A stretch of 51,750 bases of DNA, taken from NCBI RefSeq assembly GCF_009877435.1, contig NZ_WXEX01000017.1:1-51750 (forward strand), given 5' to 3'. Shown one piece after another: positions 35,640 through 44,266 of the stretch. Position 1 is the stretch's first letter; the number at the start of each line of letters is the position of its first letter. The notes under the pieces are model-generated. The model searched no databases. It had not been told where the DNA came from and saw only the letters and a program-made list of their open reading frames with translations. This DNA is from Heliomicrobium gestii. GTDB taxonomy: Bacteria > Bacillota > Desulfitobacteriia > Heliobacteriales > Heliobacteriaceae. The translations under genes and the position numbers were made by a program.

Positions 35640-37592
35640 CTATTTGCTTGTATTTACCATCGAGGTGAGGGAGGGAAGCCCCTGGATATAGCCGACACCG
35701 CCGCTTTTTAAGATGCCGTAGGGGGAGGCGGCGAGGGCGTTCATCAACGCCTGCGGGTCGACAGCGGTGATCTTTTTCTTGGCCACCTCATCGCCGGGGT
35801 GCTGGAAGTTGCTCATGATGTAGGCGAAGCCGTTGCGGTCATTGGCGAAGGAGAGGCCGGTGGCTTCCGCGCCGGCGGGGACGGAGAGGATGCGGCTCAG
35901 GGCGCCCGTATCGATGTTGTAGGCCCAGACGTAGTTGTTCACATGGAGGCTGCTGTCTTCACCGATGAAGAGGGTGCGCAGTTCCTCCGAATAGCTCAGG
36001 TTGTCGGGGCTGGCGATCTTGTCCACATTGGCCGTGTTGCCGTAGGCGTCAGCTTCTTTGAGGTCTTCGCCGATGATGAGACCGGCGATGGAGGCGCCCA
36101 CATAGGCGCTGGGGATGGCGTTTCCGGCGAGGTCTTGCTGGCTGCCGGTCAGTTTCATGGCATAGGTGACGCCGGATTTGCGTTTGGGCAGTTGGATGTG
36201 ATCGGTCGGGTCTTCGCCCTTGCTGTCCTTTTCCATGCCTTTGCTCTGGTCGGAGATGGCCACGTAGAGCACCTTGTCTTTTTTGTTGATGGCGAGGCCC
36301 TCCATCTTGTTCCACTCAGAGGTGGCGCCGAGGATGGCCCCGAAACGGCGCGGCTCCAGGAAGGCCGCTGCCTTTTCCATGCCGGGCTTGACCTTCAGGT
36401 ATTCGACGCGTTTGTATTCCGAGCGTTCGCTGGAGTACTGTTTGACGGCCGTAAAGCCCTCTTGGGGTTCGCTGGCCGTTTCGAAGATGTCGCTGAATTT
36501 GACGCCCTTGTCGATCAGGGTCCGGACCTCGCTGTCGGTGGCGTGGCCGAGTTTGATCCAGGTCAGGTTGCCAGAACCGCCGTTTTCCGTGCCGGTCTGG
36601 GTGAAACGGGCGGCGTAAAGGGCGCCGGAGGTGAGGTCTTTTTCTTTGTCGGCGACGTACATGAACAGCATGGTGTAGTCGCCGTCATCGCCGAAGAAGG
36701 CGGTGCGGTTGTCGGGCATGACGACCATCAATTCATTGGAACGGCGGCCTAAGCTGTAGTGTTTGACCACCTTGGCCTTGCCGTCGGCGCTGACGGTCAC
36801 TTCGGAGGGGAAGCCGTATAAGTAAGGATTGGCTTTTGATTCGACGCCGAAGTAGAGGCGGGCGAACTCGCGGGTGTTATTGCGGTCGAACTCACCCTTG
36901 TGGATGCGGTTCGCCTTTTCATCGGCCGGCAGGTTTTCTTCCAGTTCAAACTGGCGGGCGTCGGGCTCATATTCCTCGGAACTGAGGTGGCTGTTCCAGG
37001 GCGAGAGGGAGCCGTTGCAGGGCACCCAGATGCCGTCGATGGAAGAGACATCGATCTTATCCGCCTTGGCGACCTTCAGTTCGCCCGTCTTCTTGTCCTG
37101 GTCCAGCTTGCTCAGGACCATGGAGGCGGGGATGCGCCGCCAGGCGTCATGGCCGGTGCTGTCGACTGAGGTGTATTCCAGGTGGGTGACCAGGTAGAGG
37201 TTTTTGTCAATGGGCTGGAGGAGGCTGTTGGCGTCGGGGCAGTCCGATACGTAGGTGACAGGCAGATCGGTGACGCTTTTATCGGTGATCGGGTTTCCTT
37301 TCACATCAAGGGGTGTGCCGGCGGCGATCTTTTTTCCCTTCAGGGAGATCAAGCCGTCGGAGGTCTTGTACAGCTCCTTATAGGAGAGGGGAAAGGTTTT
37401 TTTGGCGCCGCCGGCATAGGTGACCTCCACGGAAGCGGTGGAGTAGGGCTTGGCCATCTCTTCGACGGTCGTCGGCGCCGGCATTCCTTTGAACTGAACC
37501 GATTGGATGGCCGGTGTTGCCGCAACCGCCGGTGTGACCGCCGGGAGCATTAGCCCTGCCGTCAAGGCCAGGGACAGAAACTTATTGCCCAT
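35640..37592 (-). CDS. PhoX-like alkaline phosphatase (DUF839 family), exported
   Basis: A 650-residue secreted protein with a clear signal peptide (residues 1-24, ending AVA). Several PhoX/DUF839 landmarks are seen: FGDDGDYTMLFMYVADKE, SEWNKMEGLAINKKDKVLYVAISD, SPDNLSYSEELRTLFIGED. PhoX enzymes are calcium/iron-dependent phosphomonoesterases with a beta-propeller fold. There is no twin-arginine motif in the signal, unlike typical PhoX, so export may go by Sec. The ATG at 37592 is fixed by AGGAGG seven bases upstream; a frame opening at 37610 would run through that site. First gene of the likely operon with the peroxidase. Confidence 0.85.
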   Translation of the reverse strand: MGNKFLSLALTAGLMLPAVTPAVAATPAIQSVQFKGMPAPTTVEEMAKPYSTASVEVTYAGGAKKTFPLSYKELYKTSDGLISLKGKKIAAGTPLDVKGNPITDKSVTDLPVTYVSDCPDANSLLQPIDKNLYLVTHLEYTSVDSTGHDAWRRIPASMVLSKLDQDKKTGELKVAKADKIDVSSIDGIWVPCNGSLSPWNSHLSSEEYEPDARQFELEENLPADEKANRIHKGEFDRNNTREFARLYFGVESKANPYLYGFPSEVTVSADGKAKVVKHYSLGRRSNELMVVMPDNRTAFFGDDGDYTMLFMYVADKEKDLTSGALYAARFTQTGTENGGSGNLTWIKLGHATDSEVRTLIDKGVKFSDIFETASEPQEGFTAVKQYSSERSEYKRVEYLKVKPGMEKAAAFLEPRRFGAILGATSEWNKMEGLAINKKDKVLYVAISDQSKGMEKDSKGEDPTDHIQLPKRKSGVTYAMKLTGSQQDLAGNAIPSAYVGASIAGLIIGEDLKEADAYGNTANVDKIASPDNLSYSEELRTLFIGEDSSLHVNNYVWAYNIDTGALSRILSVPAGAEATGLSFANDRNGFAYIMSNFQHPGDEVAKKKITAVDPQALMNALAASPYGILKSGGVGYIQGLPSLTSMVNTSK

Positions 37593-37933
37593 GCGAATCC
37601 TCCTGAACATGATAATAGGAATGAGAATGATGACGAGTAACAGGTTAATTGAACAAAAATCATGTTAAAAAGGAATTATGTGGAGTTTATCTTTCGGTAA
37701 AAAGTGAGGAGCGTCCTGGGCGGTCACATTCACGTGCAGTGAACCTCCCAGGGCGCTCCTTTGTCTCTGTCGCCCATCCCTATCCACGGCGAGGGGACGT
37801 GGCATGGTGTTGTGCTGTTCGTTGCAATCACATTAAGAGTTTGCTCTCTCATGGGCAAAGCCGGCGGTTAAGCGAGAAGTAGGGTATACTTTAAAGTGAG
37901 CAAACGTCTTCGCGATGACATAAGGGGGTTGCC
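37593..37933. other. Divergent intergenic region with hairpin and hexamer repeats
   Basis: Contains repeated hexamers (GATAAT, AGGAAT, GAGAAT, GATGAC at 37611-37634) of Fur-box appearance just ahead of the PhoX ribosome binding site, the long hairpin at 37707-37760, and probable promoters for the small gene at 37934. The short frame at 37649-37882 is not credible as a gene. Confidence 0.4.
37707..37760 (-). terminator. Hairpin upstream of the PhoX gene, terminator or attenuator
   Basis: AGGAGCGTCCTGGG pairs with CCCAGGGCGCTCCT (one G-U) around a 26-base loop. On the minus strand it is followed by CACTTTTTACC, so it resembles a terminator placed in the 5' leader of the PhoX operon. Confidence 0.45.
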
Positions 37934-38272
37934 ATGAGTACCACTGGATTTACTGCCTCTCCCGCGACCGATTCTCCCGCGACGGAATGGGGAGACCTAG
38001 CGGAGCGGATGCGTTTGTTGAGTGAGCGCAGCCAGCGATTCAGTCAACAGATTCCCCAGGTGCAGTCGAACATCCGCAAAGCCCAAGAGAGCATGGCTGT
38101 CACTCGCAACGCCTGGGCGGAGATCTGCCGGGAGGTCAGCAGCCAGACGGGGCTCCTGGCCGCGACACTGGTCACGCTCAACGACATCAGCCTCATCGGT
38201 TCTCGAACCGACCGGTCCAGCTTCGGACTGGGAGTTGCCCCGGCAATGCGGGGGCGCGTGGTGAACGGGTAA
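37934..38272 (+). CDS. Small hypothetical protein with predicted coiled coil
   Basis: A 112-residue protein I do not recognise. It has a short Ser/Thr/Ala/Pro-rich head (1-18), then a helical stretch about 19-85 rich in Glu, Arg, Gln and Leu that could form a coiled coil, and a Gly-rich tail. It has no signal peptide or membrane segment. One cysteine (about residue 63) is present. The ATG follows AAGGGGG at suitable distance and a terminator lies at 38411, so it is a plausible monocistronic gene. No function can be proposed from the sequence or neighbours. Confidence 0.65.
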   Translation: MSTTGFTASPATDSPATEWGDLAERMRLLSERSQRFSQQIPQVQSNIRKAQESMAVTRNAWAEICREVSSQTGLLAATLVTLNDISLIGSRTDRSSFGLGVAPAMRGRVVNG

Positions 38273-38288
38273 CGGTTGGTCAGAGGTC

Positions 38289-38347
38289 CAATGTTCTATG
38301 TTCAATGTCTAACGGTCCGATGTCTGATGTCCGATGTTCAATGTCTT
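38289..38347. repeat. Degenerate short tandem repeat, ATGTYC-type units
   Basis: About six imperfect units of roughly nine to ten bases (such as CAATGTTC, CGATGTCT, CGATGTCC) follow the small gene, before its terminator. No palindromic arms or unique spacers are present. It looks like a slipped-strand microsatellite-like tract. Confidence 0.55.
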
Positions 38348-38410
38348 TGCTTCAACGCCATTCGCTTTCACACAGGAAATCAGATGAAGGAATGTCTGCC
38401 TTGATACTGT

Positions 38411-38440
38411 AAGTTGCCGGCCCGTGTCGGCAGCTTTTTT
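38411..38440 (+). terminator. Rho-independent terminator
   Basis: AAGTTGCCG pairs with CGGCAGCTT (one mismatch), eight-base loop, T-run of six. It ends the small gene at 37934 and overlaps the stop of the convergent EamA gene. Confidence 0.7.
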
Positions 38441-39386
38441 ATTGTTCCTGTCGTTGCAATGTGTCGGCTTGCCGCGCCGGCATCGACGGCAGGAGCGTTT
38501 GGAGGACCTTCCAGTTGACGAGCAGCACGCCGGAGAGCACCGAGATAAGGCCGATGAAGGTGTAGGCGGTCAGGCTTTCCCCGGCCCACCAAAATCCGAC
38601 GAACTGGGCGATGATCGGCGAGACATAGGTCCAGGTGGACGGGAAGAGGGGGTTCGTCGCCCGGACAAGCCAGTAATAGGTCCCATGACCGATGAGGGAG
38701 CCGAAGACGGTGAGGTAGACCCATGCCCCCAGGATCTCCCTGTTCCACGGTTGCCCCTGGCCGTGCTCAAAGAGGGCCGATAAAAGGAGCAACAGGAGGC
38801 CGCCGGCGATCATCTGGGCGGCATTGAACAGGTAGGGATTGACGCCGCTGCTGAGGGCGGCCTTGGAGCGGACGGCCCCCATCGCGTAGGTCCCTTGGGC
38901 CAGCAGGATGGCGATGACGGCGATCAGCGCCAGCGTGCCGGTGGTTCCCCCTTGCAGGGTCGGGTAGACGGCGATGCCAACGCCGGCGAGACCGAGAACC
39001 AGGCCGAACAGCTTGGCGGGGGTGAAAACGGCGTTGCCGGAACCGGCGCGACCTTTTCGTTGCACCTGTTCGACCAGGCTGACTTTGAGCGGAGCCGTGG
39101 CGGCCAGCAGGGCGGCGAGCCCGGAGGTGATGTACTGCTCTCCCCAGTAGAGGGAGGCGAAGAGCATGCCGGTCATGGTGACGCCCACGTAGGTGGCATC
39201 CTGCCACTGCTGTCGTGACAGGGTGGCGCCTGCCTTCCAGCGGAAAAAGGCGAAGACGGCGAGGCCGGCCAGGAGGAAGCGCATGCCGGCGAAGAAAAAG
39301 GGCTGAACCCCGGCCCCCAGGCCGACTTTGATGGCGAGAAAGGTGGTCCCGAAAATGGCGCACATGAGCGCGTAGGCTCCGAGCAT
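38439..39386 (-). CDS. EamA-family (DMT) transporter
   Basis: A 315-residue membrane protein with about ten hydrophobic segments in two EamA repeats; the first starts LGAYALMCAIFGTTFLAIK, the second around IAVIAILLAQGTYAMGAV. Family members export amino acids or other metabolites across the cytoplasmic membrane. The start ATG 39386 is chosen because GATGAGGAGAAC lies before it and the upstream frame (to 39419) is polar. It is divergent from a MocR-type regulator, and this pairing suggests the regulator controls it, perhaps with a PLP-linked amino acid effector. Confidence 0.9.
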   Translation of the reverse strand: MLGAYALMCAIFGTTFLAIKVGLGAGVQPFFFAGMRFLLAGLAVFAFFRWKAGATLSRQQWQDATYVGVTMTGMLFASLYWGEQYITSGLAALLAATAPLKVSLVEQVQRKGRAGSGNAVFTPAKLFGLVLGLAGVGIAVYPTLQGGTTGTLALIAVIAILLAQGTYAMGAVRSKAALSSGVNPYLFNAAQMIAGGLLLLLLSALFEHGQGQPWNREILGAWVYLTVFGSLIGHGTYYWLVRATNPLFPSTWTYVSPIIAQFVGFWWAGESLTAYTFIGLISVLSGVLLVNWKVLQTLLPSMPARQADTLQRQEQ

Positions 39387-39497
39387 GTTCTCCTCATCCC
39401 CTTGCTGTATCGATAACACTTCGGTAAGATAGCCTTATCAAAGCATTGTCTTCCCATAACAGTCAACGGATGAGTAGAACAGTTGGGGGCCTGTCTG

Positions 39498-40955
39498 ATG
39501 AAGATTGATCTGGACCGCAGCAAAGAGCCGTCCTTGCGGGAGCAAATCTGCGCCGGGATCGCCGAGCGTATCCGTTCGGGGTTGCTGCAACCGGGGGAGC
39601 AACTGCCCTCTGTCCGGCAACTGGCCCAGGACCTCGGGGTGAGCCTGATGACGGCGGTGCAGGCCTATGGGCTGTTGGAAAAACGGGGGCTCGTCGAGTC
39701 GGTTCAGGGCAGGGGCACCTTTGTCCGCGAGCGGGCGATAGCGACGGAGGCCTCGGGCGATCCCTTCGGGTGGCAACTGGCGATCGGCGATTACCTCCCC
39801 CGGGCGAGTTTTTGGAGCCAGAGCGCCGTCCGCTTGCCGCCGGAGATCCTCGATCTGGCCACCGCCTCGATCCATCACTCCCTGTTGCCGCTGCCCCTTC
39901 TGGAGGCCTCTATTCAGAGCGCCCTCAAACAAGCGCCCCAATCGTTGGGGCGGTATGCGCCTTTTCAGGGCGATCCCGAGTTTTTGGCGGTGGTGGCCGG
40001 CTACTTGCAGCGGCAGGGGCTTTCTCTCTCGACGCACCAGTTGATCATCACTAACGGCACCCAGCAGGGGATCGATCTCTTCGCGCGCACTTTTTTGGGG
40101 CCCAACGATGTGCTGGCGATGGAGGCGCCGGCGTTTTCCGGCGCTATCGACGCCTTCCGGTTGAGTCATGGCCATATCGTGCCGGTGCCTGTCGACCGGG
40201 AGGGCATCCGGCTGGAGATCTTGGAAGACCTGTCGTTGCAGATGCGGATCAAAGCCATCTACGTAGTGCCGACTTACCAGAACCCGACGGGCAGCGTCAT
40301 GTCCCTCCAACGGCGCAAGGCGTTGATCGATTTTGCCGTAGCGGCGGGGGCGCTGATCCTCGAAGATGAGCCCCACCGCGAGTTGACGCTGGCGGACAAA
40401 GGAACAGGGCGGTTGCCGCCGCCCTTGAAGGCCCTCGATCCGGACGGCCGGGTGGTCTATCTGAAGGGATTCAGCAAGTTTCTTTTCCCTGGCTTGCGCT
40501 TGGGCGTGCTGGCCGCTGACGGCGCTTTGTACCGGCGGCTCCTGGCGGCCAAATCGATCGTCGACCTGGGCTCCCCCTTGTGGCTGCAAAAGGCGCTGGT
40601 TCCTTTTTTTCAAAATCCCCAACTTCCCCGGTACATCGACCGGCTCAACAGCATCCTGCTGCAGCGCAGCCGACAGGTGGCCGACACGCTGTCCCGGCGA
40701 CTCAGCCCGGCCATCCGCTGGCAGCGGCCCCAAGGGGGCATGCACCTGTGGGTGACGCTGCCCCCTTTTTTGGATGCCGACAGCCTGCTTCCCGAGGCGC
40801 ACCGGCGCGGCATTCACTTTCTGCCGGGTTCCATCTTTTACCCAGGGGAACCGGAGTCCAACCACCTCCGGATCTGTTGGACGAACCTCGCCGACGCGGA
40901 GTTGCCGGGGGCGCTGGAGTGTCTCTGCGATGTGCTCAATGAGGCGGTCCGGTGA
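39498..40955 (+). CDS. MocR-type regulator (GntR helix-turn-helix fused to aminotransferase fold)
   Basis: A 485-residue protein. Residues 1-75 form a GntR winged helix (PSVRQLAQDLGVSLMTAVQAY); residues about 100-480 are a fold-type I aminotransferase domain that binds PLP through Lys327 (GFSKFLFPGLRLG) and keeps the YVVPTYQNPTG motif. MocR proteins sense PLP or PLP-amino-acid adducts and regulate transporters or vitamin B6 genes. No enzyme activity is implied. ATG 39498 is preferred over the TTG at 39483, because GGGGGCC lies just upstream. The 111-bp divergent gap to the EamA gene would hold their operators. Confidence 0.92.
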   Translation: MKIDLDRSKEPSLREQICAGIAERIRSGLLQPGEQLPSVRQLAQDLGVSLMTAVQAYGLLEKRGLVESVQGRGTFVRERAIATEASGDPFGWQLAIGDYLPRASFWSQSAVRLPPEILDLATASIHHSLLPLPLLEASIQSALKQAPQSLGRYAPFQGDPEFLAVVAGYLQRQGLSLSTHQLIITNGTQQGIDLFARTFLGPNDVLAMEAPAFSGAIDAFRLSHGHIVPVPVDREGIRLEILEDLSLQMRIKAIYVVPTYQNPTGSVMSLQRRKALIDFAVAAGALILEDEPHRELTLADKGTGRLPPPLKALDPDGRVVYLKGFSKFLFPGLRLGVLAADGALYRRLLAAKSIVDLGSPLWLQKALVPFFQNPQLPRYIDRLNSILLQRSRQVADTLSRRLSPAIRWQRPQGGMHLWVTLPPFLDADSLLPEAHRRGIHFLPGSIFYPGEPESNHLRICWTNLADAELPGALECLCDVLNEAVR

Positions 40956-40977
40956 ATGGCGCCTGCGGACCTCCCGT

Positions 40978-42729
40978 TCAATGAGTGGGTGGGCTTGGCG
41001 GGGCGTGTTGTGGCTTGCCACCGACTTTTGGTCCGCGGCCCTGTCCGCCGATGCCGCTACCGCCGGCCGGGGCGGCAGCGAAGTGACGACCGCTGAAGTG
41101 GCCCCCGCCTTTTCCGGCGAAGCGACCGCCGCCTCGGGCATAACGACCGCCGCCAGGGCTACTGCCGGGGCCGCCCCCAGCGGCGCCGGTTGTCCGCCCG
41201 GCGGCCTTGCTGAGCGTCCCTGCGCCGCTGCTTTTGTCGCGGCGGCCCCCGGCGTCGCCATAAGCGCCGCGGTGGGCGCCGCCCGGCGATTGGCGTTGAC
41301 CGCCGCGGAAGTCGCCGTCCCGGAAGTTGCCGCCGCCAAAGCGCTGTTTCTGGCGGGGGTAGCCAGTGCCCGCTTTGGATTTGAAGGGCGCTTTGAAGCC
41401 CTTGCGGACGCGGAGCGGCGCTTCCGGGGTGAGACGGATCTCGACGTCTTTCGTCGTCTTTGTCATCAGTTTCAAGGCGGCGGCCAGCAGCGTCACAGAA
41501 TCTTCCCTGTCGAGGAGTTCTTCGGCGCGGCTCCGATAGGCGTCGATCTTGCCCTCTTCGACGACCCGCAGCAGTTTGTCCATGGCCATGCTCTGCAAAC
41601 CAGCGGCAGCTTCGGTGACGGTGGGGATGGTCATGCGGATCATCTTGCGTTTGGTCACCGATTCGATGGTCCGCAGGTGGTCCATCTCGCGGGGGGTGAC
41701 GAAGGTGAGCGCCAGGCCCGCTTTGCCGGCCCGGCCGGTGCGGCCGATGCGGTGGACATACCCCTCGGGATCTTGGGGAATGTCAAAGTTGTAGACATGG
41801 GTGACGCCGCTGATATCGAGGCCGCGGGCGGCGACGCCGGTGGCGACAAGGATGTCGACGACGCCGGAGCGGAACTGGCGGAGGACGCTCTCCCGCTTGC
41901 CCTGGGTCAGATCGCCGTGGATCCCTTCGGCCGGGTAGCCTCGTTTTTTCAGGGCTTCTGTCAGTTCGTCGACGCGCCGTTTCGTGCGGCCAAAGATGAT
42001 GGCCAGTTCGGGCGACTGGATGTCCAAAAGGCGGCTCAGGACGTCGAACTTTTCCCGCTCCTGCAGTTCGATGTAGGATTGTTCGATGAGTGGGACGGTG
42101 ACTTCTTTGGTCTGGGTGCGGATGACCTGCGGGTGTTTCAGGTATCGTTCCGCCAGGGACTGGATCGGCCGGGGCATGGTGGCCGAGAAGAGAAGGGTCT
42201 GCCGCGTGTCGGGCGTTTCCTTCAGGATCGTTTCAATGTCTTCCATGAATCCCATGTCCAGCATCTCGTCGGCCTCATCGAGAACGACCATGGCGATCTC
42301 AGCGAGTCGCACCGTTTTGCGGCGCATGTGGTCCATCAGCCGGCCCGGTGTGGCGACGACGATAGGCGGGTGTTTTTTCAAGGCTCGGATCTGGCGGACC
42401 ATGTCCTGGCCGCCGTAGATGGGCAGCGCCGTGACACCGGCCTTGTGGCCGATCCGGTTCAGTTCTTCGGCGACCTGGATGCAGAGTTCGCGCGTCGGTG
42501 TCAGGACGAGGGCCTGCAAGCGGTCCGGCTCATTCTTGACGTTCTCGATGAGGGGGATGCCGAAGGCGGCTGTCTTTCCCGTCCCCGTTTGGGCCTGCCC
42601 GATCAGATCGGTCCCGGCCAGCGCCGGCGGGATGGTCTGTTCCTGAATCGGCGTGGGCTCTTCAAAGCCCATCTCGTTCAGGGACTTTAGGATCGGCTCG
42701 CTGATTCCCAAGCTGATGAATTTGTCCAA
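40978..42729 (-). CDS. DEAD-box RNA helicase (CshA/DeaD type)
   Basis: A 583-residue ATP-dependent RNA helicase. Motifs in order: Q motif ([13 protein letters not shown]), Walker [20 protein letters not shown] box [13 protein letters not shown], then in the second domain RGLDIS and [11 protein letters not shown]. The C-terminus (about 480-583) is an RGG/G-rich low-complexity tail that may bind RNA. The start is a TTG at 42729, because GGGAGGGTGAACGA precedes it and the conserved N-terminus begins there; the frame is open to 43659 but that part is antisense to another gene. It acts in ribosome assembly, RNA decay or cold adaptation in relatives. Confidence 0.93.
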   Translation of the reverse strand: MDKFISLGISEPILKSLNEMGFEEPTPIQEQTIPPALAGTDLIGQAQTGTGKTAAFGIPLIENVKNEPDRLQALVLTPTRELCIQVAEELNRIGHKAGVTALPIYGGQDMVRQIRALKKHPPIVVATPGRLMDHMRRKTVRLAEIAMVVLDEADEMLDMGFMEDIETILKETPDTRQTLLFSATMPRPIQSLAERYLKHPQVIRTQTKEVTVPLIEQSYIELQEREKFDVLSRLLDIQSPELAIIFGRTKRRVDELTEALKKRGYPAEGIHGDLTQGKRESVLRQFRSGVVDILVATGVAARGLDISGVTHVYNFDIPQDPEGYVHRIGRTGRAGKAGLALTFVTPREMDHLRTIESVTKRKMIRMTIPTVTEAAAGLQSMAMDKLLRVVEEGKIDAYRSRAEELLDREDSVTLLAAALKLMTKTTKDVEIRLTPEAPLRVRKGFKAPFKSKAGTGYPRQKQRFGGGNFRDGDFRGGQRQSPGGAHRGAYGDAGGRRDKSSGAGTLSKAAGRTTGAAGGGPGSSPGGGRYARGGGRFAGKGGGHFSGRHFAAAPAGGSGIGGQGRGPKVGGKPQHAPPSPPTH

Positions 42730-42786
42730 TCGTTCACCCTCCCATGATGGATGCTGGGTATAGGGTGACTCCGTTGGGGACGGCCT

Positions 42787-43980
42787 ATGACGATCTGTGA
42801 AGGAAGATTGAAGGCAAGAATCAATGTATGTGTGAGGATGGTGTCGCCATTGTTTCCGATCGTGACGGCCATGGGCAGCCTGCCTGTGGAGAGTTATGAA
42901 GATGCCAAAGCGTTGGTGGCGTCCGGGTGTCCCCAGGCGCCGCACTGCCCGCAGCTTCCCAGGATCTTCCGGGAGGATTTGCTGTTGGAACAGGGGATCG
43001 CGCCCTGGGAGCGGGCCGGATTGATCCAGCGGCGTCCTGACGGGCGGCCGATCGTCGACCGCTCGGCCAGCGGCTTTGCCGAGGCCTTGGCGCGGTTTTC
43101 CCGCATCTGCGGTGTCGGGGAGTGCGGCGTCGACGAGCCCATCGAGTGGTACAGCAATGACGAGTCTCTGTTTGCCGATCAAAGCCCCACCTATCTTCGC
43201 TTCCGCCAAGAATTGCTGGAGCGGGCATGGCCGGGGAAACCGAACTGGGTGAAGGCGCAGTTGGCCGGTCCGCTGACGATCGCCCGTTATGTGACCGATG
43301 AGCGGGGGGCGGCCTTGCTGGACGATCCGGAACTGCGGGAACTGGTGGTGGCGTCGGCGGCGCTGCAGGCGGCTTGGCTGGCCAGCGATCTGCGCCGGTT
43401 GCCCTGGCCGGTGATGATCTTTATCGACGAGCCGGGGTTGACGGGCATGGGCGGCATCAAAGAGGCCGGCAATACCGGTGCGGAAGAAGACCTCTCCACT
43501 GCTCCCGATGACGATTTCATCAGCCGGGCTGTCGGGGCCATGGCCCAGGCGATCGGCCAGACGGGGGCGCTGGCGGGGCTCCACTGCTGCGGCGAGGCGG
43601 ACTGGTCGCCGATCCTCGGCAGCGGGGTGCACATCGCCAGTTTTGACGCCTGCCGCCATTTCGAGGGGATGCTCCGCCAGGCCGAAGCGGTGGAGCGCTT
43701 CTTGAGTCGCGGCGGCCTCCTGGCCTGGGGGATTGTGCCGACGGAGCCTGAGGCGCTGGCGGCGGCAACGGCGGAGGGAATCCTGGGACAGTTGGGCGAG
43801 CAGATGGCGGCGTTGGCGAGCCGGGGCGTCTCCGGTGAGGCGTTGCGGCGGCAGATGATCGTCACGCCAGCCTGCGGATACGGGTTGCGAACGGTGGCAG
43901 AGGCGGAAAAAGCCTATAACCTGCTCGGGCAGTTGGCTGCCTGGGCCGGAAAAACCGGCGGAAGGGGGATACGGCTGTGA
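42787..43980 (+). CDS. MetE-core / uroporphyrinogen-decarboxylase-like protein
   Basis: A 397-residue barrel protein with the zinc-site pattern of cobalamin-independent methionine synthase: His266 and Cys268 ([10 protein letters not shown]) and Cys363 (TPACGYG), in the order His-x-Cys ... Cys. It lacks the N-terminal MetE barrel that binds folate, so it is a short core-type protein. Such cores in anaerobes can methylate homocysteine from a corrinoid protein instead of methyl-folate; that role here is inference. The start is uncertain: ATG 42787 is used, but ATG 42838 would also fit. It is divergent from the helicase (57 bp), and its stop overlaps the YwbE start (GTGA). Confidence 0.7.
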   Translation: MTICEGRLKARINVCVRMVSPLFPIVTAMGSLPVESYEDAKALVASGCPQAPHCPQLPRIFREDLLLEQGIAPWERAGLIQRRPDGRPIVDRSASGFAEALARFSRICGVGECGVDEPIEWYSNDESLFADQSPTYLRFRQELLERAWPGKPNWVKAQLAGPLTIARYVTDERGAALLDDPELRELVVASAALQAAWLASDLRRLPWPVMIFIDEPGLTGMGGIKEAGNTGAEEDLSTAPDDDFISRAVGAMAQAIGQTGALAGLHCCGEADWSPILGSGVHIASFDACRHFEGMLRQAEAVERFLSRGGLLAWGIVPTEPEALAAATAEGILGQLGEQMAALASRGVSGEALRRQMIVTPACGYGLRTVAEAEKAYNLLGQLAAWAGKTGGRGIRL

Positions 43981-44171
43981 ACGGAAAGGAACGCAAAAAT
44001 ATCCGGCCAGGCTGCCGCGTAAAGATCGTCCAAAAGCAGCACCAGCGGACGGGGGAACTGACGACAGGCGTCGTCAAGGACATCCTGACAAAAAGCCCCA
44101 CCCATCCCCATGGGATCAAGGTGCGGCTGGAGAATGGGATCGTGGGACGGGTGCAAGAGGTCATGGAGTAG
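43977..44171 (+). CDS. ywbE: YwbE-family protein (DUF2196)
   Basis: A 64-residue protein with the full YwbE pattern: [18 protein letters not shown], then [22 protein letters not shown] and GRVQEV at the end. The length is typical. The GTG start overlaps the stop of the preceding gene in GTGA, so translation is coupled. The family is widespread in Firmicutes and many other bacteria and its role is not known; the small basic beta-barrel-like composition suggests nucleic acid or protein binding, which is speculation. The helicase HrpB gene follows 95 bp later. Confidence 0.88.
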   Translation: MNGKERKNIRPGCRVKIVQKQHQRTGELTTGVVKDILTKSPTHPHGIKVRLENGIVGRVQEVME

Positions 44172-44266
44172 GCGAGATGGACGAGGCGAGGGCGGCGGGC
44201 GGCCGGACCTTGGAGAGGAAGGCGGATCGGATCAGCGCGCGGGAAGCAGCGAAGGAGGAGTGCGAC

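Noticed and set aside
37649-37882. Short ORF upstream of the PhoX gene
   Set aside because: It runs through the 37707-37760 hairpin, has no ribosome binding site and an odd composition.
38289-38347. CRISPR-like repeats
   Set aside because: Units are only about ten bases and imperfect, without unique spacers or cas genes.
39438-41339. 633-codon minus-strand ORF
   Set aside because: It lies opposite the MocR regulator gene, which has complete motifs; the translation is Arg/Pro/Gln-rich and unlike any protein.
40774-42690. 638-codon plus-strand ORF
   Set aside because: It is antisense to the DEAD-box helicase gene, has low-complexity Gly/Ala/Phe/Asp-rich composition and no family motif. Long antisense frames are expected in GC-rich genes.
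42730-43659. N-terminal extension of the helicase frame
   Set aside because: It is antisense to the MetE-core-like gene and lacks helicase similarity; a TTG at 42729 with a strong ribosome binding site marks the real start.
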